Source: Mesostigma viride (lineage: Eukaryota; Streptophyta; Mesostigmatophyceae; Mesostigmatales; Mesostigmataceae). From it: 47,000 bases of DNA. Positions 1 through 10,200 of the stretch are shown in pieces (position 1 is the first letter of the stretch; the number at the start of each line of letters is the position of its first letter). The stretch is taken from positions 3,238,251 to 3,285,250 of the forward strand of contig RPFO01000080.1 of assembly GCA_009746045.1 (NCBI GenBank), in the 5' to 3' direction. The position numbers and the translations under genes were made by a program. The notes below the pieces were generated by a model. The model searched no databases, was not told the DNA's origin, and worked only from the letters and a program-made list of their open reading frames with translations.

Positions 1-11
1 CCTGCATCCCT

Positions 12-250
12 GTGAATGCCCTTGTGACCGAGCAGTCATCGTATGACGTGCTGGTCGGCATGGAGGTCATGTTTCCCATGCGGCTCGAGGTACGCATGTG
101 GGAAGGTCGCGCGGTGTACATCGTTGACAGAGACGGTGACGCCATGCGCCAAGCAAGCATCCCGGTGAGCTGCTACAGCTCGGACACTGGGGCAGTGCGT
201 GTCTCGACGGTCAACCGGGTCGAGGCTGGCTCGCACGACGCGGTGGTGGA
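12..250 (+). pseudogene. retropepsin-like fragment of the retroelement polyprotein
   Basis: An open frame from the left edge includes SYDVLVGMEVM followed by a hydrophobic strand, which resembles the C-terminal (D/I)LxGM(D/E) flap-to-end region of gypsy-type aspartic proteases. The catalytic DTG half would lie upstream of the window. The frame (multiple of 3) differs from that of the methyltransferase that follows. Assignment rests on position and one short motif, so it is tentative. Confidence 0.35.
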
Positions 251-1800
251 GGTACGGATGGGGGAGGTCACGGCAGCTGGGGGGGCTGTGCGTGATAAGC
301 ATCGGCCGTGCATCCCAACAGCGCTGGGTGGGACGGGCCTCATTGCACAGCACGTGGGCGGCGCGACAGCAGCCGCAAGCGCGGCAGGCCCTTTTGCGTC
401 AGCACGTCACCAACGCGGTGCGGCAGCAACAACTCTCTCATCTCCCGCGGCAATCGCAGTCACAAGTGGCTGTCGCGACAACCGAAGGTAACTTCTGTGC
501 CGATGTTGTGGCAGAGTCGCGGGTCTTGTCCGAAGGGGTTGTATTGCTAGAATTGTTTGCTGGGATGGGAGGGGGGCTGGCTGGCTTTCTCGCTGCAGGC
601 GGTACGTGCCACACGTTGATCGCCGTAGAGCCGTCTCCTACCGCTCGGGCAGTGTATAGGCATCACTGTGCCCAGCTGTCTGCCCTGTATCCATCTCAGT
701 TTCCTCCGTCTGCGTGGACAGATCCCTTTGGGGAGTGCCCTCAGGATATCCGTGCCATTGGGGAGGTTCATGTGCGAGGCCTTTTGAGGCGGCACCTCGT
801 CCTCGCGGGCTGGGAATGTCAAGGGTTGAGTCAGGCCGGCGTAGGACGCGGGCTTGCGGATCCTAGGAGCGGGTTGTTTTGGGATTTGCTTCGAGTCGTT
901 GGACTCTTGCAGCAGCTGCAGGACCAGCCACTAGCGTATGTTTTTGAGAACGTGGTGGCCGACGACAGCCCTCACGAGGTAGTGAGGAAGGACTGGGCCC
1001 AGATCGTGGACATCTTAGGGGCACCAGTCACGTGCGACAATGCCGGATTGGGCGGGCTCACCCACAGGTACCGCGCATTCTGGACCAACCTTGCACTCAC
1101 CACCACCATCCAGGCAGTGGTAGATGCGATCACACGACAGCACGACGGCATGCCCGCGGAGGTGGCGCTGCCACCACATTTGGTCACGCAGCGGGTAGAC
1201 GTCGCCGATCGGCACCCTTACGCGCCCGTCAATCACGTAGGTAAGCCTATGTGCGCTCTTCCCACCTTGGTTAGTTACCAGGGGTCATCGGCCTACAGGG
1301 ACCGGGGCAAGGGTTTGGTATGGGACACCGGTACGGGTTTGTTGGTGCAGCCGCCCGCTGAGTTTCGGGAGGTGAGCATGGGGTTCCATGTGGGGGCGTC
1401 CGCCGCTGAGGGGGTTTTAGAGGCCACTAGGTGGTCTCTCGTTGGGCAAGCCATGTCAGCCTTCCAGGTTGGGTATCATTCTGCGGGCCGCAATGCAAGT
1501 GCGCCAGGGTGGGGGAGATATCCCCACACCGCCACCGCCTGTCAGTGCCCACGCGGCTGGTGTCCGGCCAACAGCGTCCGGCGGCACTGGGTCGCCATGG
1601 AGATCGCGGCTGCTTCAACTCTGGAGCGTTATCCTCATGATGTCCTTGTTGTCCAGCACGGTGTTCGCTGGAGCGCCCACCCTGCAGCAATCGGTCGGTC
1701 GCGCAGTCCGTGCCATTCAGCAGGTGAGCGTCACACCCGGTGTAGCCGCATTTTCCCTTTTCCACGATGCCGCTGTCCGGGGGCCTTGTCTCGACAGTAG
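199..1800 (+). CDS. retroelement-borne cytosine-5 DNA methyltransferase domain
   Basis: Frame +1 is open for 533 codons; the enzyme domain covers about residues 115-425 (nt 541-1475). Motif I (AdoMet binding) is LLELFAGMGGGLAGF at residues 116-130. The catalytic motif IV reads GWECQGLSQAG, with Cys at residue 207 (nt 817-819); the usual PCQ proline is replaced by Glu. Motif VI is FENV near residue 250. A motif VIII-like THRYRAFW and a motif X-like GQAMSAFQVGY close the fold in the order expected for C5 methyltransferases. The known reaction is methyl transfer from AdoMet to cytosine C5 in DNA. Downstream, a gypsy-like RT begins in the +2 frame, overlapping this frame from 1442. The true translation start is unknown, because the domain is probably part of a gag-pol polyprotein. 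The ECQ change may reduce activity or reflect a lineage-specific variant. Confidence 0.8.
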   Translation: MSRRSTGSRLARTTRWWRYGWGRSRQLGGLCVISIGRASQQRWVGRASLHSTWAARQQPQARQALLRQHVTNAVRQQQLSHLPRQSQSQVAVATTEGNFCADVVAESRVLSEGVVLLELFAGMGGGLAGFLAAGGTCHTLIAVEPSPTARAVYRHHCAQLSALYPSQFPPSAWTDPFGECPQDIRAIGEVHVRGLLRRHLVLAGWECQGLSQAGVGRGLADPRSGLFWDLLRVVGLLQQLQDQPLAYVFENVVADDSPHEVVRKDWAQIVDILGAPVTCDNAGLGGLTHRYRAFWTNLALTTTIQAVVDAITRQHDGMPAEVALPPHLVTQRVDVADRHPYAPVNHVGKPMCALPTLVSYQGSSAYRDRGKGLVWDTGTGLLVQPPAEFREVSMGFHVGASAAEGVLEATRWSLVGQAMSAFQVGYHSAGRNASAPGWGRYPHTATACQCPRGWCPANSVRRHWVAMEIAAASTLERYPHDVLVVQHGVRWSAHPAAIGRSRSPCHSAGERHTRCSRIFPFPRCRCPGALSRQ

Positions 1801-2236
1801 GAGTGCCGCAATCGCAGATCAGGACTGCTGCCTCTCACATATGGGCCATATAGGTGAGCACCTCACCGCCACGCAACGCAAGGCTATGGAGCACTGGTTG
1901 CATTCTGCACGCTCAGTTTTCGCTTTCAGCAGTGAAGAACTAGGGTGCTACAACGGGGGCTGCATGGGGGTCCCACTAGATACGGATCAGCCCTTATTCA
2001 GGCGGCAGCATAGGCTGAGCTTGGCTGAGCTGGAATTCGTAGATGCTAACTGTCGAGAGCTAGCGGCAGCTGGGATCATCCGCGCTTCATCCTCCAGTTA
2101 TGCAGCTGCCACGGTGGTCGCACCCAAGAAGGATACCATCACAGGCGATTGGACAGGTATTCGCATGGCCACTGACCTGCGTCAGCTGAACGCGCACACT
2201 CCTGTTGATAGGTACCCCATGCCTCGGGTCGATGAT
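1442..2236 (+). pseudogene. gypsy-like reverse transcriptase, N-terminal part (split gene)
   Basis: Frame +2 carries a linker and, from about nt 1860, a helix (LTATQRKAMEHWL) typical of the region before gypsy RTs. It is followed by LSLAELEFVDANCRELAAAG and VAPKKD, equal to RT blocks 1-2 (entry of fingers and palm), and then by a block with RMATDLRQLNA. The frame stops being RT at codon GAT 2234-2236, where the TAAT-rich LINE tail starts. The rest of the palm resumes at 12677 in the same phase. The part between 1480 and 1860 has no recognised domain. Confidence 0.8.
2225..2236 (+). repeat. left target-site duplication of the LINE (12 bp)
   Basis: CGGGTCGATGAT at 2225-2236 recurs exactly at 12677-12688. 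It lies inside the RT coding sequence, and removing one copy plus everything between restores one reading frame, as expected for a target-primed retrotransposon insertion. Confidence 0.85.
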
Positions 2237-2654
2237 TAATTAATTAATTAATTAATAGACACGTGACTGCGTCACGTGAGCATAAGTCCTCAGTGGGAGG
2301 GGAACATGGGATGGAATGGATGGTATAAGCTATCTAGGTCCTAGTTACAGGGGTGTGGGCACCGCGGCCCGGATCGCTATGAATGCCATACTTGGTCACA
2401 CGCGGAGCCCCCACAGGCTTGGGGGTGGTCTCCTTCATCACTACTTGCCATCTATCCTTGCGCACCATATGCCTCCATATTACAGACAAACCAGGAGGCT
2501 GCCCGGGGGTGAGCCCGTCACGTCTAGTGTAGCACATGTCCATGCCGAGTCTATATCACGAAAAGTCCACGGGTGGCGGCCCTGCCGCGCGCGGCCGGGG
2601 GCACGCCAGGTGAGGACATATCGCCCAGGCTGGGCGGGCTTGGTGCCAGCTAGT

Positions 2655-3260
2655 CTATCTGAGGTATCTACCTGATCTGTGCGGGCCATGCAGGTGCCCG
2701 GCTAGGCCCAGGCGCCTGTGCCTAATAATGTGGGAAACATAGGGCAAATCAGCGTACAAATCCTCATTACTAATGTGCAAACCAAAGGGGGCCTTGCGCA
2801 GCATCTTGGTGACGGCGCCGTCGAGTCGTTGCTCCAGCTCCTGCATCAGTGTCCACGTCTCGGCGCCGTAGGTCAGGATCGTCAGAATGACGACCTTGAA
2901 GAGGTCACGCTTGACGATCCGGGGTAGGGCGGGGTTGCTCCACCAGCGGCGGTGGTCATGGAGGTGCGCCCACGCCATGCATGCCGATCCGTGTCGTCAT
3001 GTCGTCCTCGCAGTCGGGAAGCCAACTGCCGAGCAGCTTGAAGCGGCCTGAAGGAGGGTAGTTGACGGCTCGGCATCGTCTAAGAGGCGGAGTGTGGGTG
3101 GGGGCCCTGCCATGCCGAGGGCCAGGGCCTCCGTTTTGGGGCTGATTTCTAGACCAACCGCCCGAGCCTCGAGCGCCAGGCAGTCCAGCCAAAGTTGGGC
3201 AGACTCCGGCTTCTCGATGAGCGTGATGTCGTCGGCATAAATGACCCTACCAGCCATTAA
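2655..3260 (-). pseudogene. LINE reverse transcriptase, YADD block and thumb
   Basis: On the minus strand, GRVIYADDITLI (YADD codons at about 3228-3239) is the catalytic motif C. LALEARAVGLEISPKTEAL follows, as usual for LINEs. A frame change then leads to ILTYGAETWTLMQ and RHRRLGLAGHLHG, the typical C-terminal blocks. The coding half begins right at the TTAA where the 8.4-kb element inserted. Confidence 0.85.
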
Positions 3261-3289
3261 GGATGTACTCCAGCACGCAAAATGTACTT

Positions 3290-4115
3290 CGTACCGAAGT
3301 TTGTCTTTTTATGCTGAAAATTGTCATGCATGATGTTTGCAACCAAAATAGACCTCGTACAAAGTTTGGTATCGATCGGACGTCATCTTGGTGACATTTG
3401 CTAGCAATACAGGTACATTTTTGTCATTTTAAATTAAATTAAATAGTAATAAATAGGAAACAGTACTAAATCACGTCAAACCATCATGGATATTTGCAAG
3501 CAACCTAATTACCACTAGAATAGACCATGCACAAAGTTTGGGGTCAATCTGAACTCAAAATAGTGACATTTGCTAGCATAAATACTGCATTTTTTGCCAT
3601 TTTCAAGCATTTTGCTCAGTGTAAGCTACTAAACAATATCAAACTACGTCATAAAGCTATGAAATATTGGAAGCAACCTAATTACAACTAGAATAGACCA
3701 TGCACAAAGTTTGGGCTCAGCTTGATGTCAAAATAGTGACGTTTGCTAGCATAAATGGTGCATTTTTTGCCATTTTCAAGCATTTTGCTCAGTGTAAGCT
3801 ACTACACAATATCAAACTATGTCAGAAAGCTATGAAATGTTGGAAGCAACCTAAACACCACTAGATTAGACCATGGGCCAAGTTTGGGCCCAGTTTGATC
3901 TCAAAATAGTGACGTTTGCTAGCATAATGGTGCAATTTTTGCCTTTTTCAAGCATTTTGGTAAGTATAGTTGCCTGAAACTATGTCAGAAAACTGTGAAT
4001 TGTTGTAAATAACCTGTTTGTCACTACATTAGACCATCCTCAACTTGTAAGGTCAGGCATAGGTAAAGGTAGTGACATTTGCTAGCACTATATATGAGCA
4101 GATTATGCCTCTTTT
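3290..4115. repeat. 171-bp AT-rich tandem satellite, about 4.5 decayed copies
   Basis: The phrase CATTTTCAAGCATTTTG recurs at about 3600, 3771 and 3942, and the phrases TAGACCATGCACAAAGTTTGG and GTGACATTTGCTAGCA recur with the same 171-bp period. Copies diverge outward. It occupies the left subterminal part of the TTAA-flanked element. Confidence 0.85.
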
Positions 4116-4731
4116 CGCATATACACATTAAAAATAACAAGACAATATTAAATCATGGCCTTAATACAAGGTGTGCAAATGCAAATCACACCAGATCGGA
4201 TGACCCATGATGGGTGGCTGCATGCCAACACATCTACCAGGCTGCAGGGTGAGAGGCCACATCGCTACAAGACAGGAATCCTCGCAATTGCACACCGCTA
4301 GTACACTGCATACCCCAAGAGGATTTGGCTACAAGCCATAAAAGTTTGGCCATGCTAACACATTCTTCATCCAAGCAAAGTGCAGTCTCTCCAAACTCAA
4401 CTCATTGATGCAACTAGGCCAGGCGAGCATGCTCTACTTGCCGATAACCATGAGTAAACTTGTGTACCACTTCATTCCATGCGCCGGTAGATGGCACCGT
4501 CTCATCTACCAGTCATCCCCGGCTCCCATTCCGCATCCTCCTCTCCGTCTCCCTCTCCCTCTTCCTCCTCCCCCTCCCCCTCCCATTCTCCCTTCCCCTC
4601 TCCCTCCCCTCTCCCCCTCCTCCCCCTCCTCCTCCCCCTCTTCCTCCCCCTCTTCCTCTCCCTCTTCCTCCTCCTCCCCGCCTTCACTGTCACTGTGCAC
4701 AGCAGGGACGGCATCGTCTATGTGGGTGCCA
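4116..4731. other. non-coding stretch with a polypyrimidine tract
   Basis: No gene is seen. Between 4537 and 4680 the plus strand is almost pure C and T (CCCCCTCC / CTCTTCC type). The proline/leucine-rich and glutamate-rich frames there are composition artefacts. Confidence 0.6.
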
Positions 4732-5340
4732 TCACCTGCGTTCACGGTGCCAGCCTAGCTCCTGTGGAAAGAAGCGAGCGCGGCCAAATGCCTCGACTGG
4801 GTGTGGGCAGCCGCACACGAACTGCGTCACCTCCGCCAGGGCATGATAGTCCTGCCCATCAGCCCACATCGCCTTGATGAGCAGGTGACCTCCCCTTTCC
4901 TGAACCTTAGTGACCCAGCCATGGAAGCGCTCCCTCTTCCTCGCTGTCCCCGGAAACATGGCACACAGGCGCATCCCGATAAGCGCACGTGCTCCATGCT
5001 CGGCAAAGTAGGCATTGCAGTCATCCTTTGCTGCTGCCCTGGCGGCGGTGGCAGTCTTGTAATGCTCAAAGTCAATCTGCGGGTGCTCTTTCAACGCCGC
5101 CACCGTGGCAGCTGACAGTTTGCCGGTACCGATCAGCTCAGGCTGGTGCACCTCTGCCGTACCGCCCACTGTCCAGTGCTGCAGGTGTACATCAGAAATG
5201 GGGACCGTCATCCCTGCGCTGCCGCCACCTAATGTCACTCTAGAAAACTGGCCCGTCCACGACGGTGCGTAGTAAGGAGAGGCGACAATGCTGTCACGCT
5301 CCGTGCGATCGCCTTTCAGATCAAGGACCTTCACCAGCAT
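4732..5340 (-). CDS. hypothetical protein inside the TTAA-flanked element
   Basis: A 202-codon minus-strand frame of ordinary amino-acid composition. Notable segments are a basic stretch TARKRERFHGWVTKVQERGGH (C-terminal third) and an Ala/Lys-rich helix before it. No known domain is recognised. It ends in ...GWHRERR. It lies downstream, in the same direction, of the frame at 5586-6080, so both may be exons of one element-encoded gene. A conserved composition without repeats is the only evidence for coding. Confidence 0.4.
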   Translation of the reverse strand: MLVKVLDLKGDRTERDSIVASPYYAPSWTGQFSRVTLGGGSAGMTVPISDVHLQHWTVGGTAEVHQPELIGTGKLSAATVAALKEHPQIDFEHYKTATAARAAAKDDCNAYFAEHGARALIGMRLCAMFPGTARKRERFHGWVTKVQERGGHLLIKAMWADGQDYHALAEVTQFVCGCPHPVEAFGRARFFPQELGWHRERR

Positions 5341-5585
5341 GTGTGGTGCTTACGGCATTCCCTGCCCGCAGGTGACGGCTGGCCGCTTAACAACGAGTAG
5401 GCCGCCGCGTCGTACGAGGCTTCCATTCACCTTGAAGGTGTGCCTGCCGGAAATCAGTGTGCGCAAAGCAGGCGTTGCCGTTGATGTGCTCCCTCGCGCA
5501 GCGGGCGCACATGCGCGGTTGCTCTGCGCTTGAATCTCGCGGGCAGGGCAAGCGACGTGTGAGATGACTTGTTTTATGGGCAGCC

Positions 5586-6513
5586 TCAGTGCTCGTGTTG
5601 CCCGCGCAACCGACTGGTCGCCTGCAGATCGCAGCGGTAAGGGTACCGCCTTGTTCGCTTGCAGTTCACGCTTCTCTTTGGCTTTTGCTCCATGATGTTG
5701 AACAGATTCTCGTTGTTGGCACGCACATCCTCCACGGACTTTGGCACCTGCTCAATCCATCCGTCCAGCAACTGCTGCTTCTCAGCGGCGACGATGTCGG
5801 GAAAAAGGCTGTGAAGGCTAGCGCAGGTACATCTCCTGGCACCGCCCTCGTCCCATTCAAAAAGCAGCACTAGACCAGGACTTCCTTTGGGGGCCTGGCC
5901 ACGCTCTATGAGGAGGCACCCATAGACAGGATCTCCCTGCGGGGTGTACCCAATGGGCGTGACCCCGTCACAAGCCTCGCCATTAGGCCCTGTGGGCCGC
6001 CACTTGTTCACCGGTGCATTTACCAACGTCTCCGATGCGGCTAGGCGCCAGCGGACATACACGGTCATATCCGGCCCCAAAACACTTCGAGATCGAACAC
6101 CTTCGAAGAGCGGTGCCTCTCCCTCTTGGCTTCGGTTGCTGGCTCATCATCCAAGTCGGCGGTGGCGCCCGCGCCCGCACCCGCGCCGGCGCCTGCGCCC
6201 CCACCCCGCCCGCGCCCGCGCGCGCGCCTTGGGTGGCGCCCGCGCCCGCACCCGCGCCGGCGCCTGCGCCCCCGCCCCCGCCCGGGCCCGCGCCCGCGCC
6301 CGCGCCTTGGGTGGCGCCCGCGCCCGCACCCGCGCCTTCTCCCCCGCCCCCGCCCCCGCCCGCGCCCACGCCCGCGCCATGGGTGTGGCCCGCGGCTGGC
6401 TTCTTCGGAAATGCGTCCATCGATTTCACCCACCGGCCAAAGTCGCGGTGGATACACCCTTTCAGCCACGTTGTGACATCAAGCGCGGCGTCCCCAACAG
6501 AACAGTCATGCAA
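5586..6513 (-). pseudogene. hypothetical protein with a Gly/Ala-rich repeat, frame-broken
   Basis: The minus-strand frame 6513-6065 begins with a segment including DVTTWLKGCIHRDFGRWVKSMDAF, then a low-complexity GAGAG/ATQGA region encoded by the 6165-6390 minisatellite, then EAKRERHRSSKVFDLEVFWG. One frame change near 6075 continues as GPDMTVYVRWRLAAS (frame 6080-5586), then a segment with GYTPQGDPVYGCLLIERGQ, ending near 5586. The protein-like text on both sides of the shift suggests a single real gene with one lesion or an unseen intron. Function unknown. Confidence 0.4.
6165..6390. repeat. GC-rich minisatellite
   Basis: Imperfect copies of a unit containing CTTGGGTGGCGCCCGCGC followed by runs of CCCGCACCCGCGCC; the CTTGGGTGGCGCCC landmark recurs at about 6228 and 6305. 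It inflates open frames on both strands. Confidence 0.8.
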
Positions 6514-7342
6514 TATGAATAATCATTAGTATCAACGATGCGTTCATGCAGGCGTTAACTGTGAAATACAACAAGCATGCAACAACGACTCCAGCACACT
6601 TAGTAAATACTGCTCATGATATCTGTGGCACATGCAACATGGTTAAAACACACATGGATGACCTGTATGGCTGCACATGAACTGTCCACCTAGAGAAGTC
6701 TAGAAATTCAGCATGATATCAAGAGCCATCCACACAAATATATGTCTTACCGCAGCTTAGGGCTTCTTCGGGTTGAGTTGGCGAATCGAGCTTGTTGAGC
6801 CCTGCTCGAAGTAATGCTCAAATGCGATGCCCAGGCCCGCCAGCACATCATCAAATGTGATTAGTTTCACAGGTGGTCCGAAGAGTTCCAAACGTGGTTG
6901 CTAATTTTCAGGCAGTGCCTGAAGGCCGCCTCGAAAGTGAAACGCGAAAGTGAAAAGGGGTCACAAACCCTATGTTCATATCCTTGACTCCCCCGTCGAA
7001 AACGAACCGAAAACCAGCGCCATGAACGAACTTGTGACGAGTAGATGACGACATCGTGGTTATGGCGTCGTACCCCCCCTGGTGCAGCTGCTGCTTTATC
7101 GCCGCCTTCCTGTCCTCTTGCTTCCGCCCGGGCGAAAACCAGGCGCTTCGCAATGCCTGGAGATGTGATATTCTAATGGGCTTCATGCACTCGACGGCCG
7201 CACTCACAGTCGAACGTCTCGTCGGTCACTAGGCTGCCGGCATGGGTGCTGCCGCTTAGCACTATGGCTGCGAACTTGCGCTTCCCATGGTGTCCCATCA
7301 CCATGATAGCGAAAGCCAGGAAGCAGATAGCCACGATTATGT
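6514..7342. other. weak coding traces inside the TTAA-flanked element
   Basis: Two minus-strand traces only. At 6772-6883 a frame reads VKLITFDDVLAGLGIAFEHYF and then stops; a donor-like GGTAAG follows at about 6750. A 99-codon frame at 6908-7207 includes LRSAWFSPGRKQEDRKAAIKQ. Both have normal composition but no recognised domain. They could be further exons of the element gene. The rest is anonymous AT-rich DNA. Confidence 0.3.
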
Positions 7343-7955
7343 CCCAGCAAAGCCATAGCACACCTTCCGTTTCGACCGCCATGTCGGCCACTAGTCCGGA
7401 TAGCTCAATGTGCACCTGACCTTGACACTAATCGCACAAACAGCCACAATTTTGCAAGCAAGAAGACATGGCTACCTCGGCATTTCATGAAATGTACTTC
7501 GTGAAATGCATTTCGTGAAATGTACTAAGGAACGTGATTGGCCGGCGTTCGCTCGCCAAATCTCGCAAAATGTACTAAGGCACGTGATTGGTCCCGCAAA
7601 ATGTACTAAGGAACGTGATTGGCCGGCGAAGATTCTGTAGGGAATTTTAATTGCAGCAAACAGAATCTTCGCCGGCCAATCACGTTCCTTAGTACATTTT
7701 GCGGGACCAATCACGTGCCTTAGTACATTTTGCGAGATTTGGCGAGCGAACGCCGGCCAATCACGTTCCTTAGTACATTTCACGAAATGCATTTCAAGAA
7801 GTACATTTCATGAAATGCCGAGGTAGCCATGTCTTCTTGCTTGCAAAATTGTGGCTGTTTGTGCGATTAGTGTCAAGGTCAGGTGCACATTGAGCTATCC
7901 GGACTAGTGGCCGACATGGCGGTCGAAACGGAAGGTGTGCTATGGCTTTGCTGGG
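7343..7955. repeat. 613-bp near-perfect foldback (inverted repeat, 295-bp arms)
   Basis: Arms 7343-7637 and 7661-7955 are reverse complements, with about one mismatch found (near 7508) and no indels; the spacer is 23 bp (7638-7660). Every point x on the left maps to 15298-x on the right, checked at several landmarks. Each arm contains three copies of a CCAAT-type motif, CCAATCACGT(T/G)CC, next to TTAGTACATTT. The same short protein-like frame appears on opposite strands of the two arms, which is a mirror artefact. It may be a MITE or foldback insertion, or a hairpin-RNA source. Confidence 0.9.
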
Positions 7956-9143
7956 ATGATTATCATCGTAGTACATCATATGTATTACAGTACATTTCAC
8001 GAAGTACATTTCATGGAGGCAGAGGGAAAGTTCCTGTTCATGGTGAGTCGGGGTTAGCAATCACGGCAATGTCGATACATGTACTTGCAGTATATACAAA
8101 TGCCATAATGTCCTTAGATGCAGCATGAATGTCTATTGTTCGGATTTCTTTTATCACGATGCTTAGGATGCCTTCCGACAGAAATCTGCTGCGCTACAGG
8201 TCGGGAATACCTGAACTTGATATGCGTGGCCAGTGGCCATGGCAGCCGGGGTCGGTAAGAATTAACTTCGATAGCCATGAATAATGCGGAAAGTGAACGT
8301 TGTCCACCCGCTGCACAGGGAAAATGGCTGCACAGGAACGGCCTGACGTGATACTGTCGCAAAGCAGTTCTCATAAGCCGACAATTACACATTCGACTTA
8401 TGATCGATAATCGGCGCAGGCCTTCGACATTCAAGCGCGCATCGAAACGTCGTGAGGATTTCGGACATTTAGATGAAGTTGGATTGTTTTCGGCCCTCGT
8501 ATTTGCCATGATCTTGGCCATCCAATCTTTTTGCTTCGTGCACAGTTTGCGTTTGCAGTTAAGCGTAGGTACATGACAAGCTTGCGTTTGCGTTTGCGTT
8601 TGCGTTTGCCTTTGCCTTTGCCTTTGCGTATACATTTGCATGTGCGCTTGCGTTGCCGTTTGCTTATGCGTCCCAATGTATGTCTGGCTTTGGGCAATTC
8701 TATTTCCTTGTCGTTGGGATATGAGTGGGTGCTGGCGGTGGTGTTACTGTCGGCAGGTAGAGTGGCAGTGGCTTCAACTTCTGTTGCTTTTCATTGCATT
8801 TGCATTTTCATTGGGTCTCTGTAGTTAACAACTGCTTTAAATATCTTTGTCAATAGCCGGCTTCAGCTGTAATTTCGATTGCATGTTGCTTTTGAATAGC
8901 ATTCGCACTGGGCACATGCAGTGGGCATTAGGCATTGGTAGTGCAATTACACATGCAGTCACACTTGCAATTGCAATGAAGTTGAAATTGAAGCTGCAGC
9001 TAAAATTTGCTACGTGCCTACTGGTACAGTCGCATGTGCAGTCAACTTTGTGCTTGTTTATTATTATTATTTCTTCTTCTTCTTATTTCTTATTATTATT
9101 ATAATTTCTTCTTGCTTTTCGTAATGTGTGGTGGTTAGAATGG
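7956..9143. other. non-coding stretch with a TTGCGT microsatellite
   Basis: No supportable gene. At about 8577-8640 there is a run of (TTGCGT) and (TTGCCT) hexamers. GTACATTTC motifs near 7990-8010 resemble those in the foldback. A poly-T-rich patch with TTATTATTA lies at 9058-9110. Confidence 0.6.
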
Positions 9144-9270
9144 TGATGGCAGGGGCAGGAGCAGGGGCAGGGGCAGGGGCAGGGGCAGGGGCAGGGGCAG
9201 GGGCAGGGGCAGGGGCAGGGGCAGGGGCAGGGGCAGGGGCAGGGGCAGGGGCAGGGGCAGGGGCAGGGGC
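9144..9270 (+). repeat. (GGGGCA)n hexamer array
   Basis: About 20 nearly perfect GGGGCA units on the plus strand. The Ala-Gly frame it produces is an artefact. Confidence 0.95.
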
Positions 9271-9539
9271 AATCATGAGTTGCTTTCGGCCTGGCATGTG
9301 CACCAGAACTGGCATATGTGCTCGCAATGCAGCTTGCTACTCTTGTTCCTTTTGTTTGCCTTTTCTTTTGTTTGGGAACTGTTCGTGCAGGGGGGTGGGA
9401 TGAGGCCGCGAGTCTCTGGGCAGGGGCATTGATGTGGGTAGGTGTGTGTCTGGGCTAAGTCTGCCATTGTCGCTGCTGTGCTGTACTTCTGGCTGTGGCT
9501 TACGGTGCATTTGTGGCTTGGAGTAGGGGTGAGGCTAGG

Positions 9540-10200
9540 GTGGGCGCAGGCGCGGGCGTGGGCGTGGGCGTGGGCGTGAGCGTGGGCATGGGCGCGGGCG
9601 TGGGCGTGGGCGTGGGCGTGGGCGTGGGCGTGGGTGTGGGCGTGGGCGTGGGCGTGGGCGTGGGCGTGGGCGTGGGCGTGGGCGTGGGCGTGGGCGTTGG
9701 CATGGGCGTGGGCGTGGGCGTGGGCGTGGGCGTGGGCGTGGGCGTGGGCGTAGGCGTGGGAGTGGGCGTGGGAGTGGGCGTGGGCGTGGGCGTGGGTGTG
9801 GGCGTGGGCGTGGGTGTGGGTGTGGGCGTGGGCGTGGGCGTGGGTGTGGGCGTGGGCGTGGGCGTGGGCGTGGGCGTGGGCGTGGGCGTGGGTGTGGGTG
9901 GGGGCGTGGGCGTGGGCGTGGGCGTGGGCGTGGGCGTGGGCGTGGGCGTGGGCGTGGGCGTGGGCGTGGGCGTGGGCGTGGGCGTGGGCGTGGGCGTGGG
10001 CGTGGGCGTGGGCGTGGGCGTGGGCGTGGGCGTGGGCGTGGGCGTGGGCGTGGGCGTGGGCGTGGGCGTGGGCGTGGGCGTGGGCGTGGGCGTGGGCATG
10101 GGCGTGGGCGTGGGCGTGGGCGTGGGCGTGGGCGTGGGCGTGGGCGTGGGCATGGGCGTAGGCGTGGGCGTGGGCGTGGGCGTGGGCGTTGGCGTGGGTA
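9540..10200 (+). repeat. (GGGCGT)n hexamer array, first block
   Basis: About 105 units of GGGCGT with scattered GGGTGT, GGGCAT and GGAGTG variants. A 100-bp leader containing GGCTTGGAGTAGGGGTGAGG (9519-9538) stands just before it. Confidence 0.95.

Noticed and set aside
199-540. Extra N-terminal domain of the methyltransferase
   Set aside because: The text is Arg/Gln-rich with no motif and overlaps the retropepsin frame; it looks like out-of-frame reading of the polyprotein.
7883-8128. Second copy of a small protein gene
   Set aside because: Its first half is the mirror image of the left foldback arm; no independent support.
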